NCBI GenBank assembly: GCA_026996935.1
Contig: JALWJW010000057.1
Location: 17,410-26,078, forward strand
DNA from: Hyphomicrobiales bacterium
GTDB lineage: Bacteria; Pseudomonadota; Alphaproteobacteria; Rhizobiales; Aestuariivirgaceae
DNA: 8,669 nucleotides
Reading direction: 5' to 3'
In this document: positions 5,428-8,669 of the stretch, piece after piece
Numbering within the stretch: position 1 is the stretch's first letter
Layout of the letters: the number at the start of each line of letters is the position of its first letter
Program-made: the position numbers and the translations under genes
The notes under the pieces: model-generated
Seen by the model: only the letters and a program-made list of their open reading frames with translations
What the model was told of the DNA's origin: nothing
The model's database searches: none

Positions 5428-6216
5428 TTACAGTATTCCATACAAGGCCCAACCTGCTGCGATTAACAAAACAACGCCCAAAGGTTTTGAAATATAATTG
5501 CCGATGTCAGCTAATTTTTCGATGGTCATTAAAGCCATGCCCAAGCCCATAAAAGCCAAATTCATCGTGCCGCCAACAAAGGCCAATAACATCAAAGCCC
5601 AACAACACCCCAAGCAAAATGCCCCTTCGCGCAAACCCATTTTAAAGGCGGCGGGAATGCCTGGTTTCCAAGTACCTAAAAAAGCCATTAACGGTGATTG
5701 GCAGGCGCGCAAGCATGATTGTTTCATCGGGGTAAACTGATACACGCCAGCAAGCGCCAACAAGCTGGCGGTTAAAAGGGGCGATATACTTTGGCCTTCA
5801 AAATTAAGCAAACGGGCATCAAACAACACTTTTTGAGCGATCGCAGCCACCAGAGAAAAGCCAACCCATACAATCAAATAGCCACTAAGCAAGGCCCAAT
5901 ACCCCGCGTTTGATCCCGCGCCTGTGTGACGAATATCTTCATAAGCGGCCAGCATGGGAATGGCCGTTGGTGCCATCATGGCACCAGACATCAGCACCCA
6001 CATGGCAAACAATGAAACAAAGGTGATTTCGGTAATGCAAAGCGAGGACAAAGCCCCTGTACCAAAGGCATCAACCAATTGAGCTTGTGGCAAGTGCATC
6101 AGATACAGCAAGGCCCAAGCCGCGCAAACGCCTATAAAAAACAATATCCATTTAACCGGCCCACTTGTTGCCAGCCTCAGCACCTGTTCCAATTCACATC
6201 CCACTATTTGGACCAT
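5428..6216 (-). CDS. DUF2182 integral membrane protein, predicted metal-binding
   Basis: A 262-aa polytopic membrane protein of the DUF2182 family (COG5486, 'predicted metal-binding integral membrane protein'). About six or seven hydrophobic segments are present, the first at 22-41. Family signatures are MWVLMSGAMMAPTAIPML (72-89), GVYQFTPMKQSCLRACQSP (157-175), GAFCLGCCWALMLLAFVGG (198-216) followed by TMNL, and an EK pair (233-234). Candidate ligands are C168/C172 and C201/C204/C205, two cysteine clusters that lie in or next to membrane helices. The metal is not known; copper has been guessed only by analogy. The assigned ATG has no clear ribosome-binding site, and TTG at residue 9, preceded by GGGA, is an alternative start. 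It is the first gene of a same-strand set with DUF1326 and then the YeeE/YedE transporter. Confidence 0.87.
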   Translation of the reverse strand: MVQIVGCELEQVLRLATSGPVKWILFFIGVCAAWALLYLMHLPQAQLVDAFGTGALSSLCITEITFVSLFAMWVLMSGAMMAPTAIPMLAAYEDIRHTGAGSNAGYWALLSGYLIVWVGFSLVAAIAQKVLFDARLLNFEGQSISPLLTASLLALAGVYQFTPMKQSCLRACQSPLMAFLGTWKPGIPAAFKMGLREGAFCLGCCWALMLLAFVGGTMNLAFMGLGMALMTIEKLADIGNYISKPLGVVLLIAAGWALYGIL

Positions 6217-6506
6217 TCAGTTGGCATATTTAGAAACACAAACAGAAACGGTGCAAGACAATTTTGCTTTTGGCACCAGAATTAAACACCACTTGGACCA
6301 GCGCCTAAATCCATGACAATATAGACCCTGAACAGCGTCCCAAAACCAGTTCAAATATTGAATGAGAGATGAATACATGAAAGCATTCAAGGTTTGCAAC
6401 TTTCTACTTTTAAAAACTGATCGATCCTCATACATTCTAATGACTAATCAATTTTGCCGTTGTTTTTTGCTGTTAATACATATCTCACTTTGGAATCGAA
6501 TTAAAA
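6217..6506. other. Gene-poor divergent region between the DUF2182 and SDR genes
   Basis: This 290-bp AT-rich gap separates two divergent genes and must contain both promoters. The best plus-strand candidate is weak: TTGCCG (6454-6459), 17 bp, TACATA (6477-6482), leaving an 18-nt leader before the SDR start. Inverted repeats are present at 6350-6362 (TTCAA-ATA-TTGAA) and between TTGAATG (6358-6364) and CATTCAA (6384-6390). No credible coding sequence or RNA gene is visible; short open frames here lack family similarity that I can recognise. Confidence 0.5.
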
Positions 6507-7205
6507 ATGACTACTGACACAAAACCAATCATTGTTACCGGCGCAACCAGTGGCATTGGCCTTGCACTCATTTCAATATTAAAGGCAAATGGTTATGCAC
6601 CGATTTTAACGGGTCGCAATAAATCAAAGGTGGAAAAACTTTCTAGCCAACATGGCGTTGCGGGATACGTTTTAGATGTTTCAAACCAACAAAGCATCGA
6701 AAAGGTTAACACGCAAATTACAGCCGACCACGGACCTATATGGGGCCTCATCAACAATGCGGGCATATGGCTTGAGGGCGAATTTGCCACCTACTCACCA
6801 GCCGATATAAAATCAACAATAAATACCAACATGATGGGCACAATAATGATGACCCACGCCGTGCTGCCCGCCATGTTAAACGCAGGTAAGGGTTCAATCA
6901 TCAATGTGGTTTCAACCGGCGCGCTTTACACTCGCAAACTCATCAGTGTTTATTCAGCCAGCAAGTGGGCGATCCGAGGATTTACCGGTTGTCTGGAAGT
7001 TGAATGCGCGCCAAAGGGCGTGAGAGTGATGGGGTTTTATCCCGGAAAAGTCGCATCTGCCATGTATGAAACCGCTGGCATTGATCGTGATTTAAACATT
7101 GCCATGACACCCGATCAAGCCGCCAACATGATCGTCACCATGCTCAATGATGAAGGCATGTTGTGGTCACACGTAAGCGGGAGATCTATTGCTGATTATG
7201 TTTAA
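6507..7205 (+). CDS. Short-chain dehydrogenase/reductase (classical SDR)
   Basis: A 232-aa NAD(P)H-dependent oxidoreductase with a Rossmann fold. The cofactor motif TGATSGIG (11-18), the acidic D57 after the third strand region, NNAG (83-86), N108, and the catalytic S136, Y149 and K153 (YSASK) are all in place, so it should be active. R37 in TGRNKSK suggests NADPH over NADH. The PG motif (178-179) after the sixth strand is also seen. Length is at the short end of classical SDRs because the C-terminal substrate-binding part is brief, so substrate cannot be predicted. The ribosome-binding site is weak (GGAA, 11 bases upstream). It converges on the ketoacyl synthase gene and the last four bases of the two genes overlap. 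Proximity to a fatty-acid-type condensing enzyme could suggest a ketoacyl reductase role, but opposite orientation makes that tentative. Confidence 0.9.
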   Translation: MTTDTKPIIVTGATSGIGLALISILKANGYAPILTGRNKSKVEKLSSQHGVAGYVLDVSNQQSIEKVNTQITADHGPIWGLINNAGIWLEGEFATYSPADIKSTINTNMMGTIMMTHAVLPAMLNAGKGSIINVVSTGALYTRKLISVYSASKWAIRGFTGCLEVECAPKGVRVMGFYPGKVASAMYETAGIDRDLNIAMTPDQAANMIVTMLNDEGMLWSHVSGRSIADYV

Positions 7206-8344
7206 ACCATACGCTTTTTGACAATAACATTGCCTGCAGAATAGCCAGCACCAAACGAACAGATAATGCCTATAGCACCGTCGGGAAGGTCTTCGTTATG
7301 TTCTGAGAACGAAATGATGGAGCCTGCCGATGAGGTATTGGCGTATTCCTGTAAAATATTAGGTTGCTCGCCTTCAACAGGAGAGCGGCCAAGGACTTTT
7401 TTACCAATAAAATCATTCATGGCTTTATTCGCCTGATGCAGCCACATCCGCGATAGATCTTTGACTTTAATATTTTCATCGGCCAGATGATCGAGGATAA
7501 AACCGGAGACCATCGGCACCACTTCTTTAAACACTTTACGGCCATTTTGCATGAATTGCATTTCGCGCTGGTCTTTCATGCCGTCTTTTATTGAGCGGCG
7601 CAGGAAGCCATTATTGTTGCGAATATTGTTTGAAAATTTGGTTAGACAGCGCGTGGCCAGAATCTCAAATTGTTCAGGTGCAGTGGCATAATCGCCATCT
7701 TCCAACAAAACGGCGGTGCAAACATCGCCAAAAATAAAGTGGCAATCACGGTCGCGCCATTCCAAATGGCCTGAACAAATTTCAGGATTGACCATAAGGA
7801 TCGAACGCGCCGAGCCTGAGCGGATCATATCAGCCGCCGCCTGAATGCCAAAGGTGGCCGATGAACAGGCCACGTTCATATCAAAACCAAAACCATCAAT
7901 ACCAAGTGCATTTTGCACCTCAATAGCAATGGCGGGGTAAGCACGTTCATGGTTTGAAGCCGCAACAATCACCGCATCAATATCAGCAGGGGTTTTACCG
8001 GCCTTTTCCATGGCAATTTTTGCCGCCTTCACGGCCATTTCCGCCATTAAGGACAATTCATCATCTGAGCGTTTTTTAAACATCGGGTGCATGATTTCAG
8101 GATCAAGAATCCCAGTTTTATCGAGCACATGGCGCCGTTCAATGCCTGAGGCTTTAAAAATGAATTCTTCAGATGAATACGGCACCGGCTCGCGCTCGCC
8201 TGCCTCAATCTCTTTGGCATATTTTTCATTCTGCAAGTCAGCATAAGCATTAAAGGCAACCACCAATTCGGCATTGGTTATTATTTGCGATGGGGCGAAA
8301 ACACCAGTGCCCGTAATCATTACTTTTGAGCTGCTTGAAGACAT
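7202..8344 (-). CDS. FabH-like beta-ketoacyl-ACP synthase III (long form, 380 aa)
   Basis: A thiolase-fold condensing enzyme of the KAS III group, which joins an acyl-CoA to malonyl-ACP. The catalytic triad is visible: C160 in NVACSSATFG, H303 in WLHQAN and N336 in YANTSSAGS. The C-terminal glycine loop is SFGAGYSAGN (363-372). At 380 aa it is some 60 residues longer than E. coli FabH. The extra length appears mainly as a segment near residues 33-95 (charged, with EAGEREPVPYSSEEF) and another near 238-270. FabH's FGDGA-type loop is FGDVCTAV (205-212) here, so substrate range is probably different, for example longer acyl-CoA primers. The start has AAAGGT seven bases upstream. It is not in a fab cluster in this window, so it looks like an accessory synthase, not the housekeeping fabH. 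Confidence 0.88.
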   Translation of the reverse strand: MSSSSSKVMITGTGVFAPSQIITNAELVVAFNAYADLQNEKYAKEIEAGEREPVPYSSEEFIFKASGIERRHVLDKTGILDPEIMHPMFKKRSDDELSLMAEMAVKAAKIAMEKAGKTPADIDAVIVAASNHERAYPAIAIEVQNALGIDGFGFDMNVACSSATFGIQAAADMIRSGSARSILMVNPEICSGHLEWRDRDCHFIFGDVCTAVLLEDGDYATAPEQFEILATRCLTKFSNNIRNNNGFLRRSIKDGMKDQREMQFMQNGRKVFKEVVPMVSGFILDHLADENIKVKDLSRMWLHQANKAMNDFIGKKVLGRSPVEGEQPNILQEYANTSSAGSIISFSEHNEDLPDGAIGIICSFGAGYSAGNVIVKKRMV

Positions 8345-8384
8345 TTATCTGACCTTTATTGAAACACTGCTTTAAACGTACGCA

Positions 8385-8418
8385 TTTATAAGCCTGTTTT
8401 AGCCCCTCAAACAAGGCT
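8385..8418 (-). promoter_or_regulatory. Candidate promoter of the KAS III gene with an overlapping inverted repeat
   Basis: On the minus strand TTGTTT (8414-8409) and TATAAA (8390-8385) are 18 bp apart and could be -35 and -10 elements, giving a leader of around 35 nt. The -35 and spacer lie within an imperfect inverted repeat, AGCCTGTTTT (8391-8400) against AAACAAGGCT (8409-8418), the place where a repressor would act. The -35 match is poor, so this is a candidate only. Confidence 0.4.
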
Positions 8419-8464
8419 GAATTACAACGCGAAAACCTTTCATCAAACAACCTTCACGATTTAA

Positions 8465-8489
8465 ATTCCCGCCTGCGCGGTAATGACGG
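8465..8489. repeat. Degenerate REP-like palindromic element
   Basis: ATTCCCGC (8465-8472), a 4-nt loop, and GCGGTAAT (8477-8484) form an 8-bp stem with one mismatch, followed by GACGG. Together this is a close variant of the dispersed intergenic motif CGTCATTCCCGC...GCGGGAAT, abundant in many proteobacterial genomes. It lies in the gap between the MazG-like and KAS III genes, a typical position. It could shield the 3' end of the MazG-like transcript, but has no T-run. Confidence 0.55.
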
Positions 8490-8523
8490 AAAGATACACT
8501 AAGCAAATGACTAACAGCACCCC

Positions 8524-8669
8524 TCACAACTCATCATACTTCTTGGCCGTACCCTTAGCTTTTTCAACGGGGTACTTTTCTTCGTTACGATTTATTTTTT
8601 CGTCGGCGGCGGATAAGATGTCTATGCCTGCACGTTCGCAAACAAGCAGCAGATATAATAGTACATCGG
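8524..8669 (-). CDS. MazG-like nucleotide pyrophosphohydrolase, C-terminal 47 residues (cut by window edge)
   Basis: An open frame enters from the right edge and stops at TGA (8526-8524). The visible part begins DVLLYLLLVCERAGIDILSA and ends YPVEKAKGTAKKYDEL, with the NEEKYPVEKAKG stretch typical of the dCTPase/RS21-C6 branch of MazG-like proteins. These cytoplasmic enzymes hydrolyse nucleoside triphosphates, often dCTP or modified dCTP, to monophosphate and pyrophosphate. The aspartate in the opening DVLLYLL segment matches the last metal-binding residue of the family's helical bundle. The N-terminal metal-binding ExxE motif lies outside the window. It is on the same strand as the KAS III gene but is separated by 179 bp with its own regulatory features, so probably a separate transcript. 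Confidence 0.75.
   Translation of the reverse strand, partial: DVLLYLLLVCERAGIDILSAADEKINRNEEKYPVEKAKGTAKKYDEL

Noticed and set aside
6250..6290. GGTGC...GCACC inverted repeat in the DUF2182/SDR gap
   Set aside because: Arms are only 5 bp with a long spacer and no T-run; too weak to call a terminator or operator.
6217..6435. Minus-strand 72-codon frame directly upstream of the DUF2182 gene
   Set aside because: No ribosome-binding site or family resemblance, and its composition looks like translated non-coding DNA; it occupies the promoter region of two divergent genes.
6377..6517. Plus-strand open frame of 46 codons (MKAFKVCNF...) running into the SDR start
   Set aside because: It overlaps the start of the SDR gene in another frame, has only a weak GAGAG-like ribosome-binding site and an AT-rich, cysteine-sprinkled composition with no recognisable family. 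Probably chance.

Overview
The window looks like chromosomal DNA from a Gram-negative proteobacterium, most likely an alphaproteobacterium with sulfur-oxidising capacity, at a moderate-to-low GC content of roughly 45% (estimated by eye). The pointers are a dissimilatory-type ATP sulfurylase without the zinc-binding cysteines, a fused YeeE/YedE thiosulfate-type transporter, the DUF1326/DUF2182 pair, an AIM24-family protein, and a degenerate REP-like element of the 'ATTCCCGC...GCGGGAAT' kind. No genus can be fixed from the sequence alone. I see no rRNA, tRNA, transposase, phage gene or CRISPR array.

Left part (1-2040): an APC-type permease, cut by the window edge, runs leftward. Divergent from it is sat (ATP sulfurylase), which ends in a clear intrinsic terminator. 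Middle (2038-3490): an AIM24/TIGR00266 gene on the minus strand and a DUF302 gene on the plus strand diverge from a 166-bp regulatory gap containing a palindrome and a leader hairpin. The DUF302 gene converges on the YeeE/YedE gene, and a hairpin that can terminate in both directions separates them.

Right-middle (3506-6216): three minus-strand genes lie in the order DUF2182 membrane protein, DUF1326 cysteine-motif protein, YeeE/YedE transporter. The 121-bp gap before the transporter gene is the most information-rich non-coding stretch. It holds a perfect FNR/FixK-type box, an ATTC...GAAT inverted repeat resembling persulfide-sensor (BigR/SqrR) operators, and a third inverted repeat close to the start codon. 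This suggests that the transporter responds to oxygen and/or reactive sulfur, and it is the best lead in the window. The DUF1326/DUF2182 pair is an uncharacterised, cysteine-rich, probably metal-handling membrane module.

Right end (6507-8669): an SDR oxidoreductase (plus) and an unusually long FabH-like ketoacyl synthase III (minus) converge and share their stop codons inside one palindrome. Beyond them lie a 179-bp gap with a promoter-like inverted repeat and a REP-like hairpin, then the C-terminal end of a MazG-like nucleotide pyrophosphohydrolase gene, cut by the window edge.

Working together: Sat (AMP-sulfate/ATP chemistry) and the YeeE/YedE transporter (uptake of reduced sulfur) fit one sulfur-oxidation theme. 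The other genes are individually recognisable, but their link to that theme is only by proximity.
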